Assembly: GCA_017307165.1 (NCBI GenBank)
Contig: JAFKGK010000002.1
Location: forward strand, 496,001-560,000
Direction: 5' to 3'
Source of the DNA: Candidatus Melainabacteria bacterium
GTDB lineage: Bacteria > Cyanobacteriota > Vampirovibrionia > Obscuribacterales > Obscuribacteraceae
Length of the DNA: 64,000 nt
Shown piece after piece: positions 36,680 through 45,344 of the stretch. The stretch's first letter is position 1. Each line of letters starts with the position of its first letter. The notes under the pieces were generated by a model. That model ran no database searches. It saw nothing but the letters and a program-made list of their open reading frames with translations, and was not told the origin of the DNA. The position numbers and the translations under genes were made by a program.

Positions 36680-37168
36680 TTATTTAGTGATTTTAGAGGA
36701 CGCCGATTCTTCCAGGAGGTTTCCAATTGGCTCGGCCGTATCCAGGTCGCTGTTAGCAAGCTCCTTGGCTGACTCTTGATTGCCTTGCTTACGCACCCAA
36801 AATTGATAGTTGGTCTCCTCACCCAGCATGTGCGCAGAGATGAGGCTCCAGAGGGAGAAATAGCCGATGGAGTTGAAATTGTTAAGGCTGTAGAGACCCA
36901 CAGGAGGCAGGGAATGAGTGATGAGATAGTTGATGACGCCCGGGAGTGCAAAGCCACAACAGGCAATTGCCAGCAATCGAGCAATACGCTTAAAACATAT
37001 GGCCAGTCTCGACTTGCGCAGAGCAAAACCCGTGATCATCAACACGACTGCCACAATCAGGCCATGCCAGGCAAAATCGAGCATGATATGGCAAAAGACG
37101 CCATAGCAAGCCTCCTGTACTTGTCTTAATACCGCCTGAAAATCAAAATCATCCACTGCTCTTTCCAT
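36680..37168 (-). CDS. Hypothetical four-helix membrane protein
   Basis: A 162-residue protein with hydrophobic segments near 22-48, 62-80 and 92-112 and a charged C-terminal tail (~118-162). No motif of a known family is recognised. It lies 30 bases upstream of the secreted Tyr/Gly-rich gene on the same strand, with AGGAAAA nine bases before its ATG, so the two may be co-transcribed. Another frame, open at 36646-37026, overlaps it but has less natural composition and is treated as a shadow. Confidence 0.6.
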   Translation of the reverse strand: MERAVDDFDFQAVLRQVQEACYGVFCHIMLDFAWHGLIVAVVLMITGFALRKSRLAICFKRIARLLAIACCGFALPGVINYLITHSLPPVGLYSLNNFNSIGYFSLWSLISAHMLGEETNYQFWVRKQGNQESAKELANSDLDTAEPIGNLLEESASSKITK

Positions 37169-37236
37169 GTCATAGATTTTCCTGCTTTTTGACAGTCAGA
37201 GACAGGTTCTGAGCCAGATATTATCTATTTGCTGCT

Positions 37237-38463
37237 TTATTTGTTTAGATCCATATCGAGATCTAGATCCAGATCGATATTTTGCTTTTGATTTTTTGTC
37301 TGGGCTTCATCCAATTTTTGCAGATTACCTGCTGCCTGCTCCTGCAGTGGATCTATCTCTAGAGCTTTCACCCAGTGTCCTCTGGCCTCGTCGACCTGGC
37401 CCAGCCGATAACAGGCAAGGCCGAGATTGTTTTGCGCACGCGCGTCCGATCTCGCCGACTTGAGACACTCACCAAAGGCCTCAGCACTCTGCTTATAAAG
37501 CCCTGACTTGTAAAGCGCTACCCCCATATTGTAGTGAGCCTCTGGATAGTCGGGCTTTAGAGTGAGAGCCTGTTTCCAGACCTCGATCGCATCTTCGTAA
37601 CGCCCCAATTCAAACATCACGATGCCGAGATTGTTACGTGCCTGGGGATAAGTAGCATCGATCTTGAGCGCCTTTTGCAAGACAAATATAGCCTCTGGCT
37701 TATGCCCCATCTTGAGCAGCACCACTCCAAGACAATTGAGACTATCCACGTCTTGAGCATCCGCCTCGATCATTTCCGACAGGATACGATGCGCCTCATC
37801 GTACTGCCCCATACCCATCAAAGCCTTGGCCAGCCGCAATTGCAGATCGTCCTTATGCACTGGATCACTCAAGCGGCTCAAACAGGCCCTGTACTCTAGG
37901 GCGGCCTGCTCGTATTTTTGTTGGCAGCGCAGCGCATCGCCAAGCTGCATGCGCACATCGATAGTGTTGAGCCCAAGACTGATAGCCTGTTGAAAGGCCG
38001 TGACCGCGCCGTCAAAATCATCTTTGAGGTAGAGGACATGGCCGAGATTGACATAAAACTGCGGCAGATCCGGCTTTAGCCTGAGCCCTTTATATATTGC
38101 ATCGAGCGCCTCATCACACTTGCCTGTTGCAATGAGAGCGGAGGCAAGATTGTTGTAGAGCTCCCAACGTGTTGGATTGCTGGACACTGCTTGTGCAAAC
38201 TCGCGAGCAGCCTCCGCTTGCATGCCACTTTTTTTGTAGCAGACAGCAAGATTGTTGTGTGCCGCCACATTGTCCGGCTCACGGCGCAGGATCTCTTTAA
38301 AGATATCGATGGCCTCGTTTAGCCGATCGGCACGCACTGCCTGTGTCCCGTCCTCAAGCAATTGTCGCGACGATAGAGAGTTCATGTCGTTTGCCTGAGC
38401 ACAAACCCGCGGTGCTGCACTAACGCAAACAATAAATGCTGCTAATAAGGCCAATTGAAACAT
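37237..38463 (-). CDS. Exported tetratricopeptide repeat protein
   Basis: A ~408-residue protein with a signal peptide (1-~25) and about ten consecutive 34-residue TPR units, for example AHNNLAVCYKKSGMQAEAAREFAQAV and ARNNLGIVMFELGRYEDAIEVWKQAL, followed by a short Asp/Leu-rich tail. Such proteins act as protein-binding scaffolds, here most likely in the periplasm. The start at 38463 is used because it gives the signal peptide; the frame is open to 38607 across the divergent small gene at 38510. It is divergent from that gene. Confidence 0.8.
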   Translation of the reverse strand: MFQLALLAAFIVCVSAAPRVCAQANDMNSLSSRQLLEDGTQAVRADRLNEAIDIFKEILRREPDNVAAHNNLAVCYKKSGMQAEAAREFAQAVSSNPTRWELYNNLASALIATGKCDEALDAIYKGLRLKPDLPQFYVNLGHVLYLKDDFDGAVTAFQQAISLGLNTIDVRMQLGDALRCQQKYEQAALEYRACLSRLSDPVHKDDLQLRLAKALMGMGQYDEAHRILSEMIEADAQDVDSLNCLGVVLLKMGHKPEAIFVLQKALKIDATYPQARNNLGIVMFELGRYEDAIEVWKQALTLKPDYPEAHYNMGVALYKSGLYKQSAEAFGECLKSARSDARAQNNLGLACYRLGQVDEARGHWVKALEIDPLQEQAAGNLQKLDEAQTKNQKQNIDLDLDLDMDLNK

Positions 38464-38509
38464 ATTGGATAATTGGTGCCTGCCGAAGCCAAAAGAGAGT
38501 GTAACAAAG

Positions 38510-38953
38510 ATGAAAGCAAAAATTTCTATTTCTATGCGCCATCTGGCCTTGTCCACCGCCTGCCTGACTGCCGCGGGCCTCGCTCTTTTTGCCGCCTCGC
38601 CAACCACTCAAGGGTATGATGACCCGGCTTTTTTTGGTCGCAAGTTTAGTCGCGAAGAAAACCTTTTGCTGGGCTTGAGACAAGGCAAGGGTTCGGCGGC
38701 CTTTTGGCTATTAGAGGCAAAAAACGGTCAAAAAGCCATCACCGATGATATCGATCGTGCACTCAATCGCATCGATGCCGCCGACCATGCCTACAGCAAA
38801 TCAAAAGGGCGTCCTGACGACAAATGTCTCGCAGCCTGCGAGCTCAGACTCGTCCAGGCCAAGCAGAGATCACAGGATCTCGAGGATACTCTGGCTCTAG
38901 CCTTGAGAGAAATGCGCTCGGGCATCACAGAGACATTGATCAAAAATCCCTAA
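38510..38953 (+). CDS. Small exported helical protein
   Basis: 147 residues with a signal peptide (1-~30) and a mostly helical, charged body containing two cysteines (~DDKCLAACELRL) that could form a disulfide. No family recognised. The start at 38510 is favoured since it gives the signal peptide and has GAGAG upstream. A bidirectional terminator follows directly. It is divergent from the TPR gene and might share its promoter region. Confidence 0.6.
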   Translation: MKAKISISMRHLALSTACLTAAGLALFAASPTTQGYDDPAFFGRKFSREENLLLGLRQGKGSAAFWLLEAKNGQKAITDDIDRALNRIDAADHAYSKSKGRPDDKCLAACELRLVQAKQRSQDLEDTLALALREMRSGITETLIKNP

Positions 38954-38977
38954 ATAATAAATCTAAGAGCAAAAAGC

Positions 38978-39012
38978 AAAAAGCCGCCTGCCTCAAGAGC
39001 AAGCGGCTTTTT
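38978..39012. terminator. Bidirectional terminator between a small exported protein gene and tRNA-Met
   Basis: AAAAAGCCGC (38978-38987) and GCGGCTTTTT (39003-39012) form a perfect 10-bp stem with a 15-base loop. Both flanks are A/T runs, so it works in both directions: for the rightward gene ending at 38953 and the leftward tRNA ending at 39021. Confidence 0.85.
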
Positions 39013-39020
39013 AAATATTT

Positions 39021-39091
39021 GGCTCCGACTGGATTCGAACCAGTAACCAGGCGATTATGAGTCGCACGCTCCACCATTGAGCTACGGAGCC
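39021..39091 (-). tRNA. tRNA-Met (anticodon CAT)
   Basis: A 71-base cloverleaf on the minus strand: acceptor GGCTCCG/CGGAGCC, D stem GCTC/GAGC with a seven-base loop, anticodon loop CTCATAA giving CAT, a five-base variable region, and T arm ACTGG-TTCGAAT-CCAGT. The last anticodon-stem pair is a T/C mismatch. The acceptor and anticodon arm resemble elongator tRNA-Met rather than initiator or lysidine-type Ile tRNA, though the latter cannot be excluded. No CCA is encoded. Confidence 0.92.
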
Positions 39092-39125
39092 ATAAGGCGA
39101 TAAATATTTTACCGCCATTAGGGCT

Positions 39126-40478
39126 TTATTTAGTGCCCTGCAAAGACATATGTTTTTCGATAAAGTCGGTACTGACATCACCCTTTTGAAACATCGGATG
39201 ATTGAGCACCTTGAGGTGAAATGGAATGGTGGTCTTGATACCGGTGATGGCATACTCGTCCAAGGCCCTTTGCATGCGCAAGATGGCCTCGTCACGGTCC
39301 TTGCCCCAGACTATGAGCTTGCTCACGAGCGAGTCGTAGTACTGTGGTATCACATAACCGGGATAGCAATGGCTGTCCACACGCACGCCAGGACCGCCAG
39401 GAGCGATATAGGCGTCGACACGACCGGGCGAAGGCATAAAATTGCGATCGGGGTCTTCTGCGTTGATACGGCATTCGATGGCATGACCGGTAAATGTCAC
39501 GTCATCCTGGGTAATCGAAAGAGGCAGGCCCGAGGCTACCCTGATCTGCTCCTTGATCAAGTCGACGCCAGTGATGGCTTCGGTGACCGGGTGCTCGACC
39601 TGGATACGGGTATTCATCTCCATAAAATAAAACTTGTCACCGGCAAGGATAAATTCGACGGTGCCTGCACCCTCGTAATTGATCTGCTTGGCGGCACGCA
39701 CAGCGGCTTCACCCATTTTTTGACGCAATTCAGGGCTGAGAGCAGGGCTGGGAGATTCTTCTATCAATTTTTGATGGCGTCTCTGCACCGAGCAATCGCG
39801 CTCGCCCAGATGGATGCAATTGCCGTGAGCATCGGCCATGACCTGGATCTCGACATGCCTGATTGGTTTGAGATATTTTTCGATATAGACGCCACCATCG
39901 CCAAAGGCGGCAGAGGCCTCGGATCGTGCAGCCATCAAAGCATTTTCGAGTTGTGATTCGTCGGCAGCAATACGCATGCCGCGTCCACCACCACCAGCGG
40001 TGGCCTTGATGATTACAGGAAAACCAATCTCGCGAGCAAGCTTGAAGGCTTCATTGTCGTCGGTAATCAAGCCCTGACTGCCTGGCACGACCGGCACGCC
40101 GGCCTTGCGCATCGACTCGCGAGCAGAGGACTTGTCGCCCATGCCATTGATGGCTTCGACCGATGGGCCGATAAACTTGATGCGGTGATCGGCGCAGATC
40201 TCGGCAAAGTTGGCTTTTTCGGAGAGAAAGCCATAACCTGGATGGATCGCATCAGCACCAGTGACCACAGCAGTAGAGATCAGAGCGGGGATGTGCAGAT
40301 AGCTACGAGGAGATTGGGGCGGGCCAATGCAAAAGGCCTCGTCTGCAAGTTTGACGTGGAGCGACTCCGAGTCGGCTTGCGAGTAGACTGCTACAGTTGC
40401 GATATTGAGCTCTCTGCAGGCGCGGATCACGCGCAGAGCGATCTCGCCGCGATTGGCAATTAGGACCTTCTGAATCAC
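39126..40478 (-). CDS. accC: Biotin carboxylase subunit of acetyl-CoA carboxylase
   Basis: A 450-residue ATP-grasp enzyme carboxylating the biotin carried by AccB, the first step of fatty-acid synthesis. Seen are [20 protein letters not shown], the Gly-rich ATP loop [13 protein letters not shown], and the catalytic block [18 protein letters not shown]. It starts at GTG with AAGGG upstream, seven bases after accB's stop. Order efp-accB-accC is leftward, with tRNA-Met downstream. Confidence 0.98.
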   Translation of the reverse strand: MIQKVLIANRGEIALRVIRACRELNIATVAVYSQADSESLHVKLADEAFCIGPPQSPRSYLHIPALISTAVVTGADAIHPGYGFLSEKANFAEICADHRIKFIGPSVEAINGMGDKSSARESMRKAGVPVVPGSQGLITDDNEAFKLAREIGFPVIIKATAGGGGRGMRIAADESQLENALMAARSEASAAFGDGGVYIEKYLKPIRHVEIQVMADAHGNCIHLGERDCSVQRRHQKLIEESPSPALSPELRQKMGEAAVRAAKQINYEGAGTVEFILAGDKFYFMEMNTRIQVEHPVTEAITGVDLIKEQIRVASGLPLSITQDDVTFTGHAIECRINAEDPDRNFMPSPGRVDAYIAPGGPGVRVDSHCYPGYVIPQYYDSLVSKLIVWGKDRDEAILRMQRALDEYAITGIKTTIPFHLKVLNHPMFQKGDVSTDFIEKHMSLQGTK

Positions 40479-40483
40479 TGAAA

Positions 40484-41011
40484 TTAACCCTTGGGATCGA
40501 TCAGGAACAGGGTTTGGCCGTATTCCACAGTGGTACCGTTATCGACACAGACCTTGACGATCTTGCCGGAGACTTCTGAAGGCAGATCGTTCATGAGCTT
40601 CATCGCTTCGATGATGCAAACGGTCTGACCAACAGCTACTCGATCGCCCATCTTTACAAAAGCAGGGGCGGTCGGCGAGGGCGATGCATAAAAAGTGCCG
40701 ACCATTGGCGAGGTGATCGCCACGGTATTGGCGCTGATAGCATCATCGGCGGCTCCAGCCTTGGGCGGCTCGGCCGCTGGTGCCGGTGCCGGCCTCACAG
40801 CGCCTTCGGCAGCAGGAGAAAGAGCAGCCGGGCTCAGGGGAGCGGGCGGCGCCACCAACTGCGGTGCAGCCACTTCAAAAGCCTGTGCAACCACGGTCTT
40901 TTCTTTTTTAACCGTTATGCGCTGGTCGCCAAACTCGATAGTGAGCTCAGTGACATCGGTGGTCCCGACGATGCCGAGCAATTCTTTGATTTGCTGAAGA
41001 TCGATCTTCAC
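40484..41011 (-). CDS. accB: Biotin carboxyl carrier protein
   Basis: A 175-residue protein: an N-terminal helix (~1-45), an Ala/Pro-rich linker (~50-95), and the biotinyl domain (~97-175) with biotin-accepting Lys in [11 protein letters not shown]. It shuttles carboxybiotin between biotin carboxylase and carboxyltransferase. A GTG start is preceded by AGGAAA. It lies between efp and accC, the order common in cyanobacteria. Confidence 0.97.
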   Translation of the reverse strand: MKIDLQQIKELLGIVGTTDVTELTIEFGDQRITVKKEKTVVAQAFEVAAPQLVAPPAPLSPAALSPAAEGAVRPAPAPAAEPPKAGAADDAISANTVAITSPMVGTFYASPSPTAPAFVKMGDRVAVGQTVCIIEAMKLMNDLPSEVSGKIVKVCVDNGTTVEYGQTLFLIDPKG

Positions 41012-41050
41012 TTTGTTTCCTCAAATTAAGACTGGAGACAGGACCCCGGT

Positions 41051-41611
41051 TTAGACGCGGGTCAAATACTTACGGTTGCGGGTGTCCACTTTGAGTTTGT
41101 CGCCGACTTTGATGTGGAAAGGCACAGTGATGGTGGCGCCGGTCTCGAGGGTCGCAGGCTTGCCGCCTCCCGAAGAAGTGTCGCCTCTTTCGTCCGGTAC
41201 TGTATCGGTCACTTCGAGTTCGACTGTATTTGGTAGATCGACGCCGATGACACGATTGTCATAACGCAATACGGTGATGCCTTCGAGGCCTTCTTTCAAA
41301 AACTCGACTGTGGAGCCGATAGTCTCGGCCGACAACTCGATCTGCTCGTAGTTGGCAGTATCCATCAAGGTGTAATTTTCGCCGGACTTATAAAGATATT
41401 GCATGTCGCTCTTTTCGACGATGGCTTGCGGCAGTTTTTCGCCAGCGCGGAAAGTGTTTTCGAGGACGTTGCCGGTCTCGATGTTTTTGAGCTTGGCACG
41501 GACAAATGCAGCGCCCTTGCCTGGTTTGACGTGCATAAACTCCACGACTTGCCATATGCCGTTGTTGTAGACGATGGTCACACCCGGTCTAAAATCGTTG
41601 CTGGAGATCAT
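41051..41611 (-). CDS. efp: Elongation factor P
   Basis: A 186-residue three-domain factor that rescues ribosomes stalled at polyproline. The tip loop VKPGKGAAFVRAKLKN has Lys32 at the modifiable position. The domain III end (GDTSSGGGKPATLETGATITVPFHIKVGDKLKVDTR) matches cyanobacterial-type sequences. No modification enzyme (EpmA/EarP/YmfI-like) is seen in the window. It heads the efp-accB-accC run. Confidence 0.97.
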   Translation of the reverse strand: MISSNDFRPGVTIVYNNGIWQVVEFMHVKPGKGAAFVRAKLKNIETGNVLENTFRAGEKLPQAIVEKSDMQYLYKSGENYTLMDTANYEQIELSAETIGSTVEFLKEGLEGITVLRYDNRVIGVDLPNTVELEVTDTVPDERGDTSSGGGKPATLETGATITVPFHIKVGDKLKVDTRNRKYLTRV

Positions 41612-41789
41612 ATAAAGCCAAACTGCTCCTAAGTCCTGAGGCAGGACAATGTCAAGGTCAACTGATAGGTCGCCTCTAACCCGGTCAAGATTTTAGCACT
41701 AGGGTTTGCCGTGTTTAACTGTCGCTTCATTAAGTTGAACATCTGCGAAATCAAGATAAAATAGGGTTTTGCCCATCCAGAGAGATCAA

Positions 41790-44510
41790 ATGTCCAATAA
41801 TTCTAATGTTCCTCCGCCTTCATCCAATGCCTATCTGCCGCAGGCTGTCGAGGGCAAATGGACCGAATACTGGCACGCCAACAAGGTTTTTGATCTCGAC
41901 GTCAATCCGGACAAGCCACGTTTCAGCATTGCTTTGCCGCCGCCCAACATTACAGGCAATTTACATATGGGCCATGCGCTCAACGGCACTTTGCAAGACG
42001 TGCTCATCCGCCTCAAGCGTATGCAGGGCTACAACGTGCTTTGGCAGCCAGGCACCGACCACGCTGGTATATCGACCCAGATGGTCGTGGAGCGCAAGCT
42101 CAAAAAAGAAGGTCTCAACCGCAGGCAGCTAGGCCGCGAAAAATTTACCGAAAAAGTCTGGGAGTGGCGCAAGCAATACGGCGACCAGATCATGCTGCAG
42201 TACCGCACCCTGGGCGTGTCCTTTGGCTGGGATCGCGTGGCTTTTACCATGGACCCCAGCTATGTCAAGGCCATTTATCGCGCCTTCGTCATCCTATATA
42301 AAGAGGGTTATATCTACCGCGGCAATCGCGTAACCAACTGGTGCCCACGCTGCCTCACCTCTCTCTCCGATCTAGAAGTAGAGCACGAAGAGACCAAGGG
42401 TTTTCTCTATTGCATCAATTATCCGCTCAAGGATGATCCAACCAAGTCTCTCACCGTTGCCACTACCCGGCCCGAGACCATGTTTGGCGATGTGGCCGTA
42501 GCCGTGCATCCAGACGATGCCCGCTACAAGCAATACGTCGGCAAAGAAGTCATGCTGCCTCTCACCGGTCGCACAGTGCCGGTGATTGCCGATCATTATG
42601 TTGAGAAAGATTTTGGTACTGGTGCTCTAAAAATCACTCCCGCCCATGATGCCAACGACTTTGAAGTAGGCGTGCGCCATAAGCTCGACAAGCCGGTCGT
42701 CATCGACCAGGCCGGCAAGCTCATGGACAGTGAGCTTGTACCTGAGGCCTTGAGAGGGGTCGAAAGATTTGAAGCACGCGAAAAGACAGCGGAGATGCTC
42801 TCAGAAGTAGGACTGCTAGCCGAAAAACGTGAATACAACAATGGCGTGGGCCATTGCGAACGTTGCCACACCGTGATCGAGCCTTTATTGTCCGATCAGT
42901 GGTATGTGTCGATGAAAGATTTAGCCAAACCAGCCATCGAAGTGGTCGAAGAAGGCCGAGTACAATTTGTGCCCGATCGCTATGCCGCCACTTATCTCGA
43001 CTGGATGCGCAATATCCGCGACTGGTGCATTTCAAGGCAACTCTGGTGGGGCCATCGCATTCCCATCTATACCTGTACCAAGTGCGGGCATATGGATGCC
43101 TTTGAAGATGCCCCCCAGCATTGCCCCAAGTGCAACGCTCCTGCCAGCGAGATAAGTCAAGACGAAGACGTGCTGGACACCTGGTTTTCATCTGCCCTCT
43201 GGCCTTTTGCCACCCTCGGCTGGCCCGAAAAGACCACCGAGCTAAAGCTCTTTTATCCCACAACCGTGCTATCTACGGCTCGTGAGATCATCAATCTCTG
43301 GGTCGCTCGCATGATCTTCACATCGATGAAGTTTCTCGGCACTATCCCCTTCAAGCATGTCTTGATCCACCCGGTCATCCAGACGACCGATGGCAAGCGT
43401 ATGTCCAAGTCCAAGGGCAATGCTGTCGATCCGCTCGATATGATCGCCAAATATGGTGCCGATGCCAATAGATTTTGGTTTACCTCGGTTGGTGTCAAAG
43501 GCGACCAGGACGTACGTTTTCGCGAAGAAAAACTAGAAGAATACAAACGCTTTGCAAACAAATTATGGAATGCCGGCCGCTTTGTCCTGACCCAGCTCGA
43601 AGGCTTCGAGCCGCACGGCATCGATGTATCCAAATTGACCCTGGCCGATAGATGGATCCTTCATCGCTACAATGTCGTGCTCGACAAATTGCAGATGTAT
43701 TTTCAAGATTATGACTTTGACAATGTCGCCAGAGAATTGCACGAATTTACCTGGTCGGCGTTCTGCGACTGGTATCTAGAGATCGCCAAGATTCAATTGG
43801 GACAAGCCCAGGCCATCAGCGAAACAGGCAATCAGACCAAGGCAGTTTTGCACACTGTTTTTGAGGGTCTATTGCGTGCCTTGCATCCGATCATGCCCTT
43901 CATCACCGAAGAACTCTGGAGCAAGACTCCTAAATCGCAGTATTATCCAAAAGATTTTCTCTCCATTATGTTTGCGCCTTATCCACGTCCTGACGAAAAC
44001 ATGATCGATGATGATGCCGAAGAAAAAATCGAATTTATCATCAGGGTGATCCGCTCGATCCGCAATATCCGTCAGACCTATAACGTACCGGCATCAGCCG
44101 AGGCAGAGGTGATGATCGTCTGCCAGGACGAGTCGGAAATGCGCTGTTTATCTGACGGCGCTCATATCATCGGCCGCATGGCCAAGGCCAATCCGCTCGA
44201 TATCAGCATGGACTTTACACCACCATCCATGGTGGCGGCAGCCTGCGAGGCAGTGTCCTCGGTACAGATCTATGTGCCACTGGCCAAGCTCATTGACGTG
44301 GACAAGTCACGCGAAAAGCTTCACCAACGTCGTCAGACCATTCAAAAAGATATCGCTAAGGTGACCAGCCAACTGGATAGGCCGGAGTTTCGCGAAAAGG
44401 CCCCGCAAGACAAGGTCAACGCCCTCGAGAACCAGTTGTCCGAGCTCAACCGTCAGATCGAGTCGGTCGATTCGCAGCTCGAAGTACTCAAGGCCAGCGA
44501 GACGGCCTGA
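41790..44510 (+). CDS. valS: Valyl-tRNA synthetase
   Basis: About 906 residues. Class I signatures: HIGH motif as PNITGNLHMGHALN near residue 50 and KMSKS motif as DGKRMSKSKGN near 545. An editing domain lies between (~190-350, WCPRC and TTRPETMFGD), and a four-Cys zinc site in CTKCGH...CPKC precedes the second half. The C-terminal ~65 residues are the valyl-type coiled-coil arm that grips tRNA. The ATG at 41790 has AGAGAG upstream; the TTG at 41769 is less likely. Confidence 0.98.
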   Translation: MSNNSNVPPPSSNAYLPQAVEGKWTEYWHANKVFDLDVNPDKPRFSIALPPPNITGNLHMGHALNGTLQDVLIRLKRMQGYNVLWQPGTDHAGISTQMVVERKLKKEGLNRRQLGREKFTEKVWEWRKQYGDQIMLQYRTLGVSFGWDRVAFTMDPSYVKAIYRAFVILYKEGYIYRGNRVTNWCPRCLTSLSDLEVEHEETKGFLYCINYPLKDDPTKSLTVATTRPETMFGDVAVAVHPDDARYKQYVGKEVMLPLTGRTVPVIADHYVEKDFGTGALKITPAHDANDFEVGVRHKLDKPVVIDQAGKLMDSELVPEALRGVERFEAREKTAEMLSEVGLLAEKREYNNGVGHCERCHTVIEPLLSDQWYVSMKDLAKPAIEVVEEGRVQFVPDRYAATYLDWMRNIRDWCISRQLWWGHRIPIYTCTKCGHMDAFEDAPQHCPKCNAPASEISQDEDVLDTWFSSALWPFATLGWPEKTTELKLFYPTTVLSTAREIINLWVARMIFTSMKFLGTIPFKHVLIHPVIQTTDGKRMSKSKGNAVDPLDMIAKYGADANRFWFTSVGVKGDQDVRFREEKLEEYKRFANKLWNAGRFVLTQLEGFEPHGIDVSKLTLADRWILHRYNVVLDKLQMYFQDYDFDNVARELHEFTWSAFCDWYLEIAKIQLGQAQAISETGNQTKAVLHTVFEGLLRALHPIMPFITEELWSKTPKSQYYPKDFLSIMFAPYPRPDENMIDDDAEEKIEFIIRVIRSIRNIRQTYNVPASAEAEVMIVCQDESEMRCLSDGAHIIGRMAKANPLDISMDFTPPSMVAAACEAVSSVQIYVPLAKLIDVDKSREKLHQRRQTIQKDIAKVTSQLDRPEFREKAPQDKVNALENQLSELNRQIESVDSQLEVLKASETA

Positions 44511-44517
44511 AGCCTGT

Positions 44518-45303
44518 CTAAAACAATTTCAATTGATCGGGGTTTTCATCTGATTTTTGACCCCGATTTTTTGTCTGCTTTTTTGCCTGCATGTCTGCCT
44601 GAACCTCAGCCTCGTCATAAAAATCGACCAGATGCAGCCCTGAGGCAGTGGCCTTGTTGAGTTCCGGAGAGACCGGATAGCAATCCATATCATATGGATC
44701 GTGGCTCTTGAGCATGAGTTGCGCCTCAAACGAATCAACATCGCTATCGAGCCAGCGCGCCTCATCCTCGGGATCGAGTATGGCCGGCATGCGATCGTGA
44801 AATCGCGACAATAAACGGTTGGCAGCAACCGTCACGATGCAGCAGGTGACGATGTCGCCTCCTGTCGGCGAGCTCCACTCCTCATATAGACCAGCCATGC
44901 CAAAGAGCCGCTGGTCTTTAAATTGAAACCTGTACGGCCTGCGAGCCTTGCCCTGACCATCCCACTCGTAAAAGCTGTCGGCAGGTATGATGCAGCGCCG
45001 GGAGCGCAAAGCTCCTTTAAAATATGCCTTTTCTGCCAGGGTTTCTGCTCGGGCATTGATCATTGGCGGTGATTTTTTTATATCTTTTACCCACATTGGC
45101 AAAAAGCCCCAGCGTAGAGCATCCAGCATGCGAAACTGCTCTTTGCCGAAGCCATGATTGACCACGGCCGGCACCAGCTGCGATGGCGCGATATTGGCGC
45201 GCGGCTCGATCTCGACCGGCAGACCCTCTATCTTGATCTGGGTCAGGCCAAATCTCTGTAAAATATCTGTTGTGGGATGGATGAGAGTATAACGACCGCA
45301 CAT
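44518..45303 (-). CDS. SRAP (YedK/HMCES-type) abasic-site DNA-protein crosslinker
   Basis: A 261-residue protein of the SOS-response-associated peptidase family, which traps abasic sites in single-stranded DNA through a thiazolidine made by Cys2. The start must be 45303 to place Cys2 directly after Met (MCGRYTL); the frame's open extension to 45327 would bury it. Seen also are INARAETLAEKAYF, RRCIIPADSFYEWD with the catalytic Asn-Glu region, and the C-terminal CCIVTVAAN and HDRMPAIL with the conserved His. It is convergent with valS, and divergent from the PBP gene. Confidence 0.92.
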   Translation of the reverse strand: MCGRYTLIHPTTDILQRFGLTQIKIEGLPVEIEPRANIAPSQLVPAVVNHGFGKEQFRMLDALRWGFLPMWVKDIKKSPPMINARAETLAEKAYFKGALRSRRCIIPADSFYEWDGQGKARRPYRFQFKDQRLFGMAGLYEEWSSPTGGDIVTCCIVTVAANRLLSRFHDRMPAILDPEDEARWLDSDVDSFEAQLMLKSHDPYDMDCYPVSPELNKATASGLHLVDFYDEAEVQADMQAKKQTKNRGQKSDENPDQLKLF

Positions 45304-45344
45304 AATATTACATACTACACGATCCAATTTGTAAGGGGAGCAAA

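Noticed and set aside
36646..37026. 126-residue ORF on the minus strand
   Set aside because: Out of frame with the membrane protein at 36680-37168, with Ser/Cys/Arg-rich unnatural composition; a shadow frame.
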